Source: an uncultured Aquimarina sp. (GTDB taxonomy: Bacteria; Bacteroidota; Bacteroidia; Flavobacteriales; Flavobacteriaceae). From it: DNA of 64,000 nucleotides. The DNA is taken from contig CANMLW010000001.1 in assembly GCA_947498705.1 (NCBI GenBank), positions 868,001 to 932,000 of the forward strand. The letters are read 5' to 3'. Shown here piece after piece: positions 53,601-63,881 of the stretch (within the stretch, counting starts at the first letter, position 1; each line of letters opens with the position of its first letter). The notes under the pieces are model-generated. The model did no database searches and had not been told where the DNA came from. It saw only the letters and a list, made by a program, of their open reading frames with translations. The position numbers were made by a program, and so were the translations under genes.

Positions 53601-54419
53601 ATGTCTGTAGCAAAAAAGGATTATAAGCGAGTTACTGTAAAATCTTTGGTCGAAATGAAGGCCAATAAAGAAAAGATATCTATGCTCACCGCTTATGATT
53701 ACACCATGGCAAAAATCGTAGATGGTGCAGGAATCGATGTTATTTTGGTGGGTGACTCTGCCTCGAACGTCATGGCGGGTCATGAGACAACGCTTCCTAT
53801 TACACTAGATCAAATGATTTACCATGCATCTTCTGTAATACGTGCTATTGATCGTGCACTGATTGTTGTAGACTTACCATTCGGAAGTTATCAAAGTGAC
53901 CCTAAAGAAGCATTGCGATCTGCTATACGAATTATGAAAGAATCGGGAGGGCATTCTGTTAAACTAGAAGGCGGTAAAGAAATTAAGGAATCTATTAAAC
54001 GAATTCTGAATGCAGGAATACCCGTGATGGGGCACCTAGGACTAACTCCTCAATCTATCTACAAGTTTGGAACCTATACCGTTCGAGCCAAAGAAGAAGA
54101 AGAAGCAAAAAAACTAAAAGAAGATGCACTGGTGTTACAAAAAATAGGATGTTTTGCTATTATACTAGAAAAAGTACCTGCAAAACTAGCAAAGGAAATT
54201 GCAGAGGTTTTAACAATTCCTGTCATAGGCATTGGCGCAGGAAATGGTGTTGATGGACAAGTACTAGTGACTCATGATATGCTAGGGATGACACACGAAT
54301 TTAACCCTCGGTTTCTTAGGCGATACTTAGATTTATATAGCGATATGACAAATGCTTTCAAGCAATATGTTACCGATGTTAAAACGGTTAATTTTCCGAA
54401 TGAAAATGAGCAATATTAG
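53601..54419 (+). CDS. panB: 3-methyl-2-oxobutanoate hydroxymethyltransferase
   Basis: 272 residues; first step of pantothenate synthesis. I chose ATG 53601 ([20 protein letters not shown]), the standard N-terminus. The frame extends upstream to 53472 but crosses the terminator and promoter. Conserved segments are [43 protein letters not shown], in which Asp residues bind Mg, plus [16 protein letters not shown] and IPVIGIGAG with [10 protein letters not shown]. Cotranscribed with the pseudouridine synthase gene 35 bp downstream. Confidence 0.95.
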   Translation: MSVAKKDYKRVTVKSLVEMKANKEKISMLTAYDYTMAKIVDGAGIDVILVGDSASNVMAGHETTLPITLDQMIYHASSVIRAIDRALIVVDLPFGSYQSDPKEALRSAIRIMKESGGHSVKLEGGKEIKESIKRILNAGIPVMGHLGLTPQSIYKFGTYTVRAKEEEEAKKLKEDALVLQKIGCFAIILEKVPAKLAKEIAEVLTIPVIGIGAGNGVDGQVLVTHDMLGMTHEFNPRFLRRYLDLYSDMTNAFKQYVTDVKTVNFPNENEQY

Positions 54420-54454
54420 TTCTACTTATTCTTATTATTTTTAATCTCGATACA

Positions 54455-55153
54455 TTGTCTATAAAAATACTTTCAAACAAAAACAATCTTCAGGTTTTAT
54501 ATGAGGATAATCATTTGATTATTGTTAACAAGCGCCCTGGAGACATTGTACAAGGAGACAAAACTGGTGACAAACCTCTTAGTGATATTGTTAAAGAATA
54601 TATTGCAGACAAATATCACAAACCTGGTGCTGTATTTCTAGGTGTGGTACACAGATTAGATCGTCCTACTAGTGGTATTATTGTGTTTGCAAGAACAACC
54701 AAGGCATTGACTAGACTCAATGCTTTATTTGCAAACAAAGAAGCAAAAAAAACGTATTGGGCAGTGGTTAAAAGCGCTCCTCCAAAACAGCAGAATACCT
54801 TAACACACTGGCTAAAACGTAACCCAAAACAAAACAAATCATACGCCAACCTAAAAAAAGTTCCCGATAGTAAGCAGGCAATTTTAGAATATCGGCAAAT
54901 AAAAAAACTCACCAATTATTATCTTTTAGAAATTGACCTGCATACAGGCCGTCATCATCAAATTCGATCACAACTCTCTAGTATTGGTTGCACTATTAAA
55001 GGTGATTTAAAATATGGAGCGGATCGTAGCAATAAAGATGGTAGTATTCATTTACATGCTCGAAAACTTAGTTTTATTCACCCTGTAAAAAAAGAGACAC
55101 TTATCATAACAGCTCCTCTTCCTCCAGATCCTGTTTGGAATAATTGTAACTAA
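54455..55153 (+). CDS. RluA-family pseudouridine synthase
   Basis: 232 residues of the RluA/RsuA class. The catalytic Asp is in GVVHRLDRPTSGIIVFARTTKA (about 66-87), followed by the LDYR/R-like ILEYRQIKK and LEIDLHTGRHHQIRSQLSSIG. No N-terminal S4 domain is present. It modifies uridine in rRNA or tRNA; the exact site is not predictable. The start codon is TTG at 54455, since no ATG/GTG precedes the first conserved strand. It follows panB and ends inside a strong hairpin. Confidence 0.88.
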   Translation: MSIKILSNKNNLQVLYEDNHLIIVNKRPGDIVQGDKTGDKPLSDIVKEYIADKYHKPGAVFLGVVHRLDRPTSGIIVFARTTKALTRLNALFANKEAKKTYWAVVKSAPPKQQNTLTHWLKRNPKQNKSYANLKKVPDSKQAILEYRQIKKLTNYYLLEIDLHTGRHHQIRSQLSSIGCTIKGDLKYGADRSNKDGSIHLHARKLSFIHPVKKETLIITAPLPPDPVWNNCN

Positions 55154-55194
55154 AAAACTTCTTACAATAGATAAGAAGTTTTTTAGTTACAATT
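55142..55194. terminator. 23-bp perfect hairpin, bidirectional terminator
   Basis: Arms 55142-55164 and 55172-55194 pair perfectly around a 7-nt loop. The left arm includes the last codons and stop of the pseudouridine synthase gene. It lies between convergent genes and has A/T runs on both strands. Confidence 0.85.
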
Positions 55195-55213
55195 ATTCTA
55201 TAAAATAACCATA

Positions 55214-55750
55214 TTACTTTACAACTTTTATATCAACTAGGAGTCTTGTCGCATTAATTGCTTTCAACTTAATAGCTCCCTTTTTCCCATCGGCATTTTC
55301 AAAAAGGATAATGTTATTCTTATAATCTGACAAACCTACACTATCATTATCATTTGTTACTTTTATTGCTGCTAAAGCCTTTGAATCTTTAATAGCATCA
55401 AATTCTGCTACTGTCATAGAAACATTTGTATGTTGAATTTTTGTTACTGTACCATTAGCAATTTCATTTACGGCAGAAGGGCTAGAAAACGCAATAAATG
55501 CCTGATTACTATCGCCTACTAAATCGATAATCTTAGAAGTTTCACTATCAATTGCTGACGAACCATACATTCTTCCTGTACTTGTGGCATAAAAACGAGC
55601 AGAATCATCTAATGAAAATTCGACATCAGAAAAAACAGAGATAAGCTCTTTAGTTTCTGTAGTGTTTGTAGAATTAGAATCATCATCTTTGGAACATGAT
55701 GTTACACACATTGCTAAAGCAAAAAAACAGATTAAAAATTTGAGTTTCAT
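55214..55750 (-). CDS. Hypothetical lipoprotein
   Basis: 178 residues. A lipoprotein signal with lipobox CVTSC (Cys19) is followed by SKDDD, the Bacteroidota lipoprotein export-like acidic sequence after the Cys, and by a Ser/Thr/Asn-rich linker. The mature domain (about 35-178) has alternating strands (AKDFEDIK-like spacing, GKKGAIKLKAINATRLLVDIKVVK at the end) but no family I recognise. It is probably exposed on the cell surface. Monocistronic, opposite the 23-bp terminator. Confidence 0.75.
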   Translation of the reverse strand: MKLKFLICFFALAMCVTSCSKDDDSNSTNTTETKELISVFSDVEFSLDDSARFYATSTGRMYGSSAIDSETSKIIDLVGDSNQAFIAFSSPSAVNEIANGTVTKIQHTNVSMTVAEFDAIKDSKALAAIKVTNDNDSVGLSDYKNNIILFENADGKKGAIKLKAINATRLLVDIKVVK

Positions 55751-55847
55751 AAATAAATCTGGGTTAAAAAGTTAAAAAAATCTTAATTTCAGAAACACGA
55801 AGATATACTTTTTTAGAAAATACCAGAATTTTACTCCAAAAATATGA

Positions 55848-56714
55848 TCATTTTTTATAAGATCTTACACTTTCTATAACTACAGATGTTAGAATTAATA
55901 TTCCACCAATTATCGTGGAGTATTCTGGATATTCTTTTAGAAATACGATCCCTAAAATGATACCATATACCGGCTGAACGCTACCTATAATACTTGCTGT
56001 GGTAGTCGAAAATCGCTTAAGACTATACAAAAACATGGTGTGCCCTATCGCAGTCGTAAGTAAAGCTAACACCAGAATATATGGCAATTGTGATACAATT
56101 CGAGAGCTATCCATAATAAAAATAGCAGGTAATAATAGTACCGCCATAATCACCAACTGATACCACATTAACATTGAACCGTGATATACACCTACTTTAG
56201 TTTTCATGATTAAATTTCTTAGCGCGTAACAAAATGCAGAAAACACTCCTACTCCAACCGCTTTTGCATAACTATTTTCTAAACTAAAATCAGGGACTAA
56301 AAAGTAAATTCCGATCAAAACCAATGCTCCTAAAACCAAATGCATTTTTTGAAATTTTACTTTTAACACCAAGGGCTCTAGAAAAGATGTAATCACAGGA
56401 TATGTAAACAAGGATAACATTCCTATAGCAACATTAGACATTTTTAAGGAGTAAAAATAAGTAATCCAATGCAATCCCATTAAGATACCTCCTGCAATAA
56501 CAGAAAGGCGATCTTTACTTTCTATTTTAAAAGAAATTTTTTTCCATTTACAAAACAGAAATAAGATACAACCGGCCAAAATCGCTCTAAAACATATAAT
56601 AACTGGCACTGGCATATCTATATGTCTTCCTAATACCCCCGAAGTGCTTATAAAAAGCATAGCCAGATTTAACTCTAATACACTTCTTACATGTGTGGTT
56701 TGCCCTTTTGCCAA
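55848..56714 (-). CDS. EamA/DMT-family membrane transporter
   Basis: 288 residues with ten hydrophobic segments in two homologous EamA halves (LAMLFISTSGVLGRHIDMPVPVIICFRAILAG and the second half GSMLMWYQLVIMAVLLLPAIF ... VQPVYGIILGIVFLKEYPE). Drug/metabolite transporter superfamily, inner membrane; substrate not predictable. It lies 11 bp after the choice-of-anchor-L gene on the same strand and may share its transcript, without an evident functional link. Confidence 0.88.
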   Translation of the reverse strand: MAKGQTTHVRSVLELNLAMLFISTSGVLGRHIDMPVPVIICFRAILAGCILFLFCKWKKISFKIESKDRLSVIAGGILMGLHWITYFYSLKMSNVAIGMLSLFTYPVITSFLEPLVLKVKFQKMHLVLGALVLIGIYFLVPDFSLENSYAKAVGVGVFSAFCYALRNLIMKTKVGVYHGSMLMWYQLVIMAVLLLPAIFIMDSSRIVSQLPYILVLALLTTAIGHTMFLYSLKRFSTTTASIIGSVQPVYGIILGIVFLKEYPEYSTIIGGILILTSVVIESVRSYKK

Positions 56715-56725
56715 TCTTTATTTTT

Positions 56726-59218
56726 TTATCGTATTAATGAAAAACTTGATTTAAATTCTTTGGTAATTCCTTCTTCTATATATTGTACTCTAAACCAGTA
56801 GTCACTAGATGGTAATATATTTCCGTTGTATGTTCCGTCCCAAATGCCTGATGCTCCTAAATCTGCCAGCAATTTACCATATCTATCAAAAATAGTCACA
56901 TCTAATATGGTTACATTTTCACTACCTTCTATATCCCATAAATCATGAAAACCATCTCCATTAGGAGTAAAATACTCAGGATGGCTCACAATTTTTTCTA
57001 CTTCGACCGCTAACTCACCACACATTTTAAAATCTCGAACATAAACCGTATGCTCTCCTCTAGAAACTCCCTCAAAGATATTAGATTCTTGCCAATCTCC
57101 ATTATCAATTCTAAATTCATATTGTCCATTACCTTCTACAGTAACTGCAATCTTCGCATTATTAGAAAATGCTCCTGATAACAGCTCTGTTGTAGCACTT
57201 TCTGGTGGATAAGAAACCACTACTTCTGTTGATTTTGACAATTCACATCCTGTTTGGATATTAGTTGCAACCACAGTATAAATCCCAGGGGTATTTGGCA
57301 AAAAGAACGGTTGTGTTTCTCCTGCAATTTCGTTTTGAGGTGTTTGTGATGTACCCGTATACCATTTAAAAGTATAGTTTGTCGCACTTAAGCCAGTATC
57401 AATTTCATCTGTTGGCACCAAATTAATAAAAGTATCATCAGAATCCAGGCACATGGCATATTCATCTTCTATAGGAATGGGAATAATTGGCAATGCTACC
57501 AATGTAATATGTTCTCCTAACCCAAGGCAAGAATTAGCAACTCCATTTTCTACCCTAACATATATGTTTTGATTTAAAGGAGAAGATTCATTTCGATAGT
57601 TGGATATATCTGCAATGGCATTTTGTTCTGACAAAGCATCTGCTTCATTCTGATAATATCGAATGGTTAAATTTTGTCCAGAAGAAAATAATTGTTCAAT
57701 TTGAGCAGTAGCATCACTAAAATTAAATGTTGCCACTCCATCTGTAGGATCACTATCATTATTATCACATAAGGTATAGGTCAGATTAAAATTAGCTGGA
57801 ATTTGTGTGGTAGAAACCTGTAAATCAACCCTGGCAGTTTCGAAACAATACGTAGTTTCTACTCTTGCATATACCGTACTGTTTGTGATTGTTGGATTTG
57901 GATATGCCGTAAAATCATTAATTCTCCCAGTCATAGTACCATTAATTGCCTGTTGTTCGGTTAAATAATAGGTAAAAACCTCGTTGTCAGCATTATTAGA
58001 AACTAACGTATTAGCTTCTGACAAATTAAACAACGAAAAACCATCAGTATCATCATCGCATTGCAACAACGTAACTGTGTTTTGCACGGTTGGAGGTGTA
58101 TCAAATTCAATAATTACAGATTCTGTTGTATTACAACCTCCAGAAATATCAATAGTAACACTATACACTCCGTCCTGAGTTACTTCTAACTGAGCACCCC
58201 CAGCTAATATCGTAGTTCCATCTCCAGGGGCTAAGGGATTACCATCTTTCAGCCAAGCATAAGTAGAGCCCGTTCCTAAAGTAGCATTTAATACGATCGG
58301 GGTCCCTAAACAACCGGGGTTACCAGTTGCAATAGTTCTGTCATCTCCTAAATCACCACCAATATCAAAACTTCCTCCTGCTAGAAACACTGCCGAATCA
58401 AATGCACTGTCAGAGTTATCTGCTATAACCAATTTAATTGTATAACGTTCATTAACTACCACACTGCCTGATGCTGTTAATACTTCTGTATACCCATTAA
58501 AATTTATAGCACCTGTATTGCCTTGAGGAATTTTTGTATTGAAATAATTTTCATTTTGCGGAGGACATTCAGAATTCACCCCTATAGTATCGTTAAAGTC
58601 GCCATCATTATTTAAATCTACTCCAGGGTGTACCGTTGTTACTTTAATAGGAACTGCGGGATTTGTCCCTGGTACTACTGCCAAATTTCTAGAGTTACCA
58701 GAAGAATCTGTTAATATAAAAGCAAAAACATCTGAAAAAGTACATGGAAAGTTTTGTGTATACTCTTCTGAAGCAAATAAAAAGTCAAAACTTATAAAAT
58801 CAATGGTAGGAACAAACTCGAATTGAATGTAAGTTGCATTATTTAATGCCGAAGTACCCGTAACAGTTCTTAAATCAAAATCTCCAACCCATTGATTATT
58901 ACCATCACTCAACTCGGTACTATTAGGTCCGGCAGCATTTCTTGCATTACCGGTACTTAGCACAATTCCTTTTTCTATTTCAAAATTAGAATTATTTGCT
59001 TGAAAATATCCAATCCCATTAAAACCTTGAGCTGTCCCCGTAAAAGAAGTAATATTTTCTACAACTGCACAGGGGCTATCTATCAATACATCTTCTACTA
59101 GTTCTTGTACAGTAAATTGCTGATCGTCAACCGTTACTCTCTGTTGTGATTTCACAATTAAAAAACTTAAAAAGCAAAACAATAAAAATACTTTTTCTAA
59201 TCTCCCTTTTACTTTCAT
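56726..59218 (-). CDS. Choice-of-anchor-L surface protein with T9SS type-B sorting domain
   Basis: 830 residues. Signal peptide, then a choice-of-anchor-L domain (about 50-285) with IGYFQANNSNFEIEKGIVLSTG and FISFDFLFASEEYTQNFP. Several Ig-like modules follow, recognisable by LLQCDDDTDGFSLFNLSE and YTLCDNNDSDPTDGVATFNFSD, then a C-terminal type-B sorting domain (EYFTPNGDGFHDLWDIEGSE ... IFDRYGKLLADLG ... LPSSDYWFRVQY). It is exported by type IX secretion. No SprF partner lies next to it, unlike the cluster at 37-43 kb, so it may use a remote one. Confidence 0.93.
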   Translation of the reverse strand: MKVKGRLEKVFLLFCFLSFLIVKSQQRVTVDDQQFTVQELVEDVLIDSPCAVVENITSFTGTAQGFNGIGYFQANNSNFEIEKGIVLSTGNARNAAGPNSTELSDGNNQWVGDFDLRTVTGTSALNNATYIQFEFVPTIDFISFDFLFASEEYTQNFPCTFSDVFAFILTDSSGNSRNLAVVPGTNPAVPIKVTTVHPGVDLNNDGDFNDTIGVNSECPPQNENYFNTKIPQGNTGAINFNGYTEVLTASGSVVVNERYTIKLVIADNSDSAFDSAVFLAGGSFDIGGDLGDDRTIATGNPGCLGTPIVLNATLGTGSTYAWLKDGNPLAPGDGTTILAGGAQLEVTQDGVYSVTIDISGGCNTTESVIIEFDTPPTVQNTVTLLQCDDDTDGFSLFNLSEANTLVSNNADNEVFTYYLTEQQAINGTMTGRINDFTAYPNPTITNSTVYARVETTYCFETARVDLQVSTTQIPANFNLTYTLCDNNDSDPTDGVATFNFSDATAQIEQLFSSGQNLTIRYYQNEADALSEQNAIADISNYRNESSPLNQNIYVRVENGVANSCLGLGEHITLVALPIIPIPIEDEYAMCLDSDDTFINLVPTDEIDTGLSATNYTFKWYTGTSQTPQNEIAGETQPFFLPNTPGIYTVVATNIQTGCELSKSTEVVVSYPPESATTELLSGAFSNNAKIAVTVEGNGQYEFRIDNGDWQESNIFEGVSRGEHTVYVRDFKMCGELAVEVEKIVSHPEYFTPNGDGFHDLWDIEGSENVTILDVTIFDRYGKLLADLGASGIWDGTYNGNILPSSDYWFRVQYIEEGITKEFKSSFSLIR

Positions 59219-59423
59219 GTATATATACTTTACAATAAATAATGTTAAAACAAAGTCGTGTATTCCAATCCTATGACTTTATTTATTACATATAAAACGT
59301 ACCAAAAGCGATATACCCTATCCTAATTTATAAGGCTTCAGGCATGGTCATTGTTTTATGTTTACCTATTGTCCTTACTTAATAAGTACAAAGAAACAGC
59401 ATTAACTATTTAATAACAAACTT

Positions 59424-60968
59424 TTAACGTATTAACCCCTTTGCCTTTTCTTTAATAATATCTGCTACTGGTCGCCCTTCTATATTACTCTCTAACCACG
59501 ATAAAATATCGAGATATAAAAAGGCTCTTTTTTCATAAGGATGATTTTCGTATTGTTTTAAATTTTTGTGTAATTTTTTAAATTCATCTTTGATTTGATG
59601 AGGAAATATATCTCCCAGATTTTTAAGAAACTTAATCATTTCTTTTTGCACCTCATGTAAGTCATTCATTTTTATTAAGAACCTATACGTCTCTTTTAAC
59701 TGAGTTTCCAGATGATAATCCATGCCTGCTTCATAATGTGCCACCAAACTAAGAACTCTAGAGAAACACATTAGGTCTTCACGCATCTTTAATGATTTAT
59801 TGGTAATAATTTTGGCTAAATATTCAATACATTTTTTATGATTTGCCATCCCAAAATACAAGCAACCAATTTTATAATAAAACACCATGATGTGGTGATC
59901 ATCTAATTTATTTTTAAATTCTGATATACCAGCTAAAATTTCTCCAACGAGATATTCACCTTCTTCAAAACTACCTTCCAGAAAATGAACATTTAGTTTA
60001 TTATTATAAATGTATTGAAATTTCAATACTTCTATATTATCATCACTTGGAAACGAAGACTCAGAAATGGAGTGTTCAAATTTTTGCAATGTGGATTTTA
60101 GCTGTCCTTTATCTTTTATCAAAAATAAAGATTCTAATAAGTAATGATTTCCTCGTAAGAAAAACACAGGATTCTGATTCATCATTTTAGGGTAGTCATA
60201 AAACAAGTCTACCCATTTTTTTGAGTACTTATAACATGACAAAAAATCCTGAATTATAAAACCATACCACAAATGAGCTTTATACAACCATAATTTTTCT
60301 CTAAAACCAAGTACATTCCACTCATATTTAGGTAATTTATTATCAAAATATTCTGTAACTATCTTATGCTCCTTATCATTTCTAACATATCCACTTTTAA
60401 GCATTAATCCATATAACTGTAATGACAAATTAGAAAGCTTACTTGTCAATACATTCTTCATGCTTAACATTTTTGCTTCTACAGTTAGTTCGTCTGCTCT
60501 ATTATTAATACTTCTCGTTATATACTGTGTTTCTATAACTTTCTCGAACTCTACAATTTCATAGGCAATATTATGTTCTTCATTTTCTTTTGCCAATGCC
60601 TTTGCTTTATCCAGAATTTTAAGACTTTGTTTATACAGTCCTTTATGGTACAAAATAGAAGCAAAATCAAACTGTTCTCTTAGTTGGGTTCTTATGTTTT
60701 GATGTAAAGGACTTAACCGAAGACTCACCAATATTTGTTTATATAAATGAGCCTTTAAATTAGAAAGTTGTTGTTTTTTTACAATTCCTTTAGAAACAAT
60801 AAGGTCTTCGTCCATATTGTCATTTTTATCTAAATGATTAAAAAGAGCTAGGAATTTTGAATCTGTATTTACTCCTAATCTACCAACATATACTTTAAAT
60901 TGTCTTTTTTCTGACTTAGAAAGTGATTTTACCAGAATAAACAAAGGATCTTTTTGATCATTAGTCAT
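59424..60968 (-). CDS. Helical repeat protein of unknown function
   Basis: 514 residues, no signal peptide. The N-terminal LVKSLSKSEKRQFKVYVGRL segment (about 11-30) is a recognisable start of a family common in Bacteroidota. The rest is almost wholly alpha-helical with TPR-like pairs (GLYKQSLKILDKAKALAKENEEHNIAYEIVEFEKV). It is probably a cytoplasmic scaffold. I recognise no catalytic motif. It is alone between the T9SS gene and leuA; promoter and terminator are not evident. Confidence 0.75.
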   Translation of the reverse strand: MTNDQKDPLFILVKSLSKSEKRQFKVYVGRLGVNTDSKFLALFNHLDKNDNMDEDLIVSKGIVKKQQLSNLKAHLYKQILVSLRLSPLHQNIRTQLREQFDFASILYHKGLYKQSLKILDKAKALAKENEEHNIAYEIVEFEKVIETQYITRSINNRADELTVEAKMLSMKNVLTSKLSNLSLQLYGLMLKSGYVRNDKEHKIVTEYFDNKLPKYEWNVLGFREKLWLYKAHLWYGFIIQDFLSCYKYSKKWVDLFYDYPKMMNQNPVFFLRGNHYLLESLFLIKDKGQLKSTLQKFEHSISESSFPSDDNIEVLKFQYIYNNKLNVHFLEGSFEEGEYLVGEILAGISEFKNKLDDHHIMVFYYKIGCLYFGMANHKKCIEYLAKIITNKSLKMREDLMCFSRVLSLVAHYEAGMDYHLETQLKETYRFLIKMNDLHEVQKEMIKFLKNLGDIFPHQIKDEFKKLHKNLKQYENHPYEKRAFLYLDILSWLESNIEGRPVADIIKEKAKGLIR

Positions 60969-61175
60969 TGTATGAAAATGTGATATAATTAACTGATTAA
61001 CAATATTTTAAGTTTTCAATAAAAGATTTTAGCATTGTAAAAGCTTTAATTAAACGCTTCTCTTTTGAATTAGCAAAATATAAATTCGTAAGAGATAAAA
61101 GAAACATCTTTTAATAATATTTTATAAAGATGATACTTTTTAAGGAACATATTAAAGCAAAATTCATTAAATACT

Positions 61176-62348
61176 ATGAGTAGTAATAAAGTCCAAATTT
61201 TCGATACGACGCTTAGAGACGGAGAGCAAGTCCCAGGGTGTAAATTAAACACACAACAAAAATTAGTAATTGCAAAGCAGCTCGATCTTTTGGGTGTTGA
61301 TATTATTGAAGCTGGATTTCCTGTTTCTAGTCCTGGAGATTTTACTTCTGTAAATGAAATCGCTAAAATTGTTAAAAATGCAGCTGTTTGTGGACTTACC
61401 AGAGCAGTAGAAAAAGATATCAAGGTTGCTGCAGAAGCGCTGCAGATTGCAAAAAGACCAAGAATCCATACAGGTATAGGTACTTCTGAATCTCATATTA
61501 AATATAAATTTAACTCTACTCAAGAAAAAGTTATAGAGCGTGGGGTTGCTGCGGTAAAATATGCAAAATCATTTGTAGAAGACGTAGAATTCTTTGCAGA
61601 AGATGCAGGACGAACTGATAATGAGTTTTTAGCAAGAATTTGTGAAGCTGTGATTAAAGCAGGAGCTACTGTTCTTAATATCCCCGATACAACGGGATAT
61701 TGTTTACCAGAAGAATATGGTGCCAAAATAAAGTACCTAAAAGAAAACGTAAAAGGTATCGATAATGTTACTATCTCGTGTCATTGTCATAATGATCTTG
61801 GATTAGCAACTGCTAATTCTATTGCTGGTGTAATGAACGGTGCAAGACAAATAGAATGTACTATTAATGGTATTGGAGAACGTGCTGGTAACACTGCTCT
61901 TGAAGAAGTAGTAATGATCATGAAGCAACACCCTTACCTAAATATTAATACAGGTATTGATTCTAGATTGTTGTATGAAACAAGTCAAATGGTTTCTAAC
62001 CATATGGGAATGATGGTGCAACCAAACAAAGCCATTATTGGTGCCAATGCATTTGCTCACAGTTCTGGAATACATCAGGACGGTGTAATCAAGAACAGAG
62101 AAACGTATGAAATAATAGATCCAGAAGAAGTTGGAGTTACAGAATCTGCGATTATATTAACCGCTAGAAGTGGTAGAGCAGCTTTGGCATATAGAGCCAA
62201 AAAAGTTGGATACGAATTAACAAAACTTCAGTTGGATGATGTGTATCCTAAATTCTTACAATATGCAGATAGCAAAAAAGAAGTAATCGATGAGGATATT
62301 CATGAAATCATGAAAGAAAGTGATATTCCTATGGCAATAGTTGCATAA
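61176..62348 (+). CDS. leuA: 2-isopropylmalate synthase, short form
   Basis: 390 residues. The first step of leucine synthesis. Catalytic features are [17 protein letters not shown] (9-25), [15 protein letters not shown] with metal-binding His residues, and [24 protein letters not shown]. The C-terminal regulatory LeuA dimer domain of about 130 residues found in 520-residue enzymes is absent, so feedback control by leucine is expected to be weak or different. Homocitrate synthase is an alternative, but the neighbour leuB supports leuA. It is followed by a strong terminator. Confidence 0.9.
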   Translation: MSSNKVQIFDTTLRDGEQVPGCKLNTQQKLVIAKQLDLLGVDIIEAGFPVSSPGDFTSVNEIAKIVKNAAVCGLTRAVEKDIKVAAEALQIAKRPRIHTGIGTSESHIKYKFNSTQEKVIERGVAAVKYAKSFVEDVEFFAEDAGRTDNEFLARICEAVIKAGATVLNIPDTTGYCLPEEYGAKIKYLKENVKGIDNVTISCHCHNDLGLATANSIAGVMNGARQIECTINGIGERAGNTALEEVVMIMKQHPYLNINTGIDSRLLYETSQMVSNHMGMMVQPNKAIIGANAFAHSSGIHQDGVIKNRETYEIIDPEEVGVTESAIILTARSGRAALAYRAKKVGYELTKLQLDDVYPKFLQYADSKKEVIDEDIHEIMKESDIPMAIVA

Positions 62349-62375
62349 TTATTTAAATAGGAAACAACAAATTAG

Positions 62376-62411
62376 ACCTGCAAGTCGTTAATGACTTGCA
62401 GGTATTTTTTT
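62376..62411 (+). terminator. Terminator of leuA
   Basis: A perfect 11-bp stem (62376-62386 with 62393-62403, 6-nt loop) is followed by an A and seven T. It means leuB is mostly transcribed separately. Confidence 0.93.
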
Positions 62412-62587
62412 ATAGAGATTCATAGTATTATATTAGATAGTACCCAAAAATTATAAGAATTATACATATAGTAGTCCTAATTGGTAAGCTATATAATTTA
62501 GTAGAATTTATTTATTTAGAAATAAACACAACACCCCAAATTACATTATTGATTTTTTAGTTAATCCCTTAAGATAAAACATAAAAA
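62412..62587. other. Intergenic region between leuA terminator and leuB promoter
   Basis: About 175 bp of A/T-rich DNA without an ORF, a hairpin or a repeat that I can support; no leucine leader peptide is visible. Confidence 0.4.
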
Positions 62588-62618
62588 TTTGATTCCTCAA
62601 GAATTTAGCTTAATTTTA
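62588..62618 (+). promoter_or_regulatory. Candidate promoter of leuB
   Basis: TTTG (62588-62591) and TAATTTTA (62611-62618) are 19 bp apart, close to consensus. It leaves a 5-prime UTR of about 100 nt before leuB, which has no obvious leader ORF. Confidence 0.5.
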
Positions 62619-62726
62619 ATACTGTAACATAGACAATAGAAAAAAGAAAAGAAAAAAGCCACGCAGTCTAGTTTTAAGAAACCTGTCTTTGCTTTGTTTT
62701 CTTTCTTACTCAAAATGTAATTAAAA

Positions 62727-63842
62727 ATGAAACTAGACATCGCAGTATTATCAGGTGATGGCATTGGTCCAGAAGTAACCGCCCAAGCAGTTAAAGCGCT
62801 AGATGCCATAGCTCATAATTTTGACCATACATTTATTTTCAAAGAAGCTTTGGTAGGCGCCATTGCGATTGACAAAACGGGAGATCCGTTACCCGACAAA
62901 ACATTAGAACTTTGTGCCAATACAGATGCTGTTTTGTTTGGTGCTATAGGAGATCCAAAATATGATAATAATCCAGAAGCAAAGATCCGACCAGAGCAAG
63001 GCTTGCTTAAACTAAGAAAAGAATTAGGACTTTATGCCAATATTAGGCCTGTAAAAGCTTATGCTAGTCTCATTGATAAATCTCCTCTAAAACCAGAAAT
63101 TATAGAAGGAACCGATGTTACCATCTATCGTGAATTAACTGGTGGTATTTATTTTGGTAAAAAAACACTAAATAAAGAAGGTACGGTTGCTTCTGATCTT
63201 TGTGAGTATTCTCAAAAAGAAATAGAACGTGTTGCACACTTAGCTTTTAAGGCGGCTCAAAAAAGAAGAAAAAAACTTACGTTGGTTGACAAAGCAAATG
63301 TTTTAGAATCCTCACGTTTATGGCGAAAAGTGGTTACCGAGATAGCTAAAGAATATGACGATGTTTCCTTAGACTTTTTATTTGTAGACAATGCTGCTAT
63401 GCAAATGATCTTAAACCCTAGTCAATTTGATGTTATACTTACCGAAAACATGTTTGGTGATATTATTTCTGATGAAGCTAGTGTGATTGGTGGATCTATA
63501 GGATTATTGGCTTCTGCCTCTATCGGAGATACCTGTTGTATGTTTGAACCTATTCATGGGTCGTTTCCTCAAGCCACAGGAAAAGGGATTGCAAACCCAA
63601 TTGCCGCCATATTATCTGCAGCCATGTTATTAGAACATTTTGACCTTATAGGGGAAGCCAATGCTATCAGAGATGCTGTAGAAAAAGCACTAGAACTAAA
63701 TATCACCACTCCAGACCTAAACAATTTTAACCCAATAACTACTGAAAAAGTTGGGGACTTTATTGCAGATTATATTTTAAACCCAGAAGATTCTAACATC
63801 AACTTTGAAAATATACATGTTGGGCAGTCTACCATTATTTAA
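62727..63842 (+). CDS. leuB: 3-isopropylmalate dehydrogenase
   Basis: 371 residues. NAD-dependent oxidative decarboxylation in leucine synthesis. Features are VLSGDGIGPEVTAQAVKAL (8-26), GAIGDPKYDN, RPEQGLLKLRKELGLYANIRPV with the substrate Arg residues, NVLESSRLWRKVV, and the metal Asp pair in ENMFGDIISDEASVIGGSIG plus GSFPQATGKGIANP. Standard length and complete. It lies 378 bp after leuA, with a terminator and promoter between them; leuC and leuD are not in the window. Confidence 0.96.
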   Translation: MKLDIAVLSGDGIGPEVTAQAVKALDAIAHNFDHTFIFKEALVGAIAIDKTGDPLPDKTLELCANTDAVLFGAIGDPKYDNNPEAKIRPEQGLLKLRKELGLYANIRPVKAYASLIDKSPLKPEIIEGTDVTIYRELTGGIYFGKKTLNKEGTVASDLCEYSQKEIERVAHLAFKAAQKRRKKLTLVDKANVLESSRLWRKVVTEIAKEYDDVSLDFLFVDNAAMQMILNPSQFDVILTENMFGDIISDEASVIGGSIGLLASASIGDTCCMFEPIHGSFPQATGKGIANPIAAILSAAMLLEHFDLIGEANAIRDAVEKALELNITTPDLNNFNPITTEKVGDFIADYILNPEDSNINFENIHVGQSTII

Positions 63843-63881
63843 TGTTATAATTTGCATATTGAGATAAACCAAAACCGATTT

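Noticed and set aside
61130..61183. 17-codon ORF overlapping the leuA start, considered as a leucine leader peptide
   Set aside because: It has only one Leu codon, no terminator hairpin lies between it and leuA, and it overlaps the leuA start, so an attenuator is not supported.
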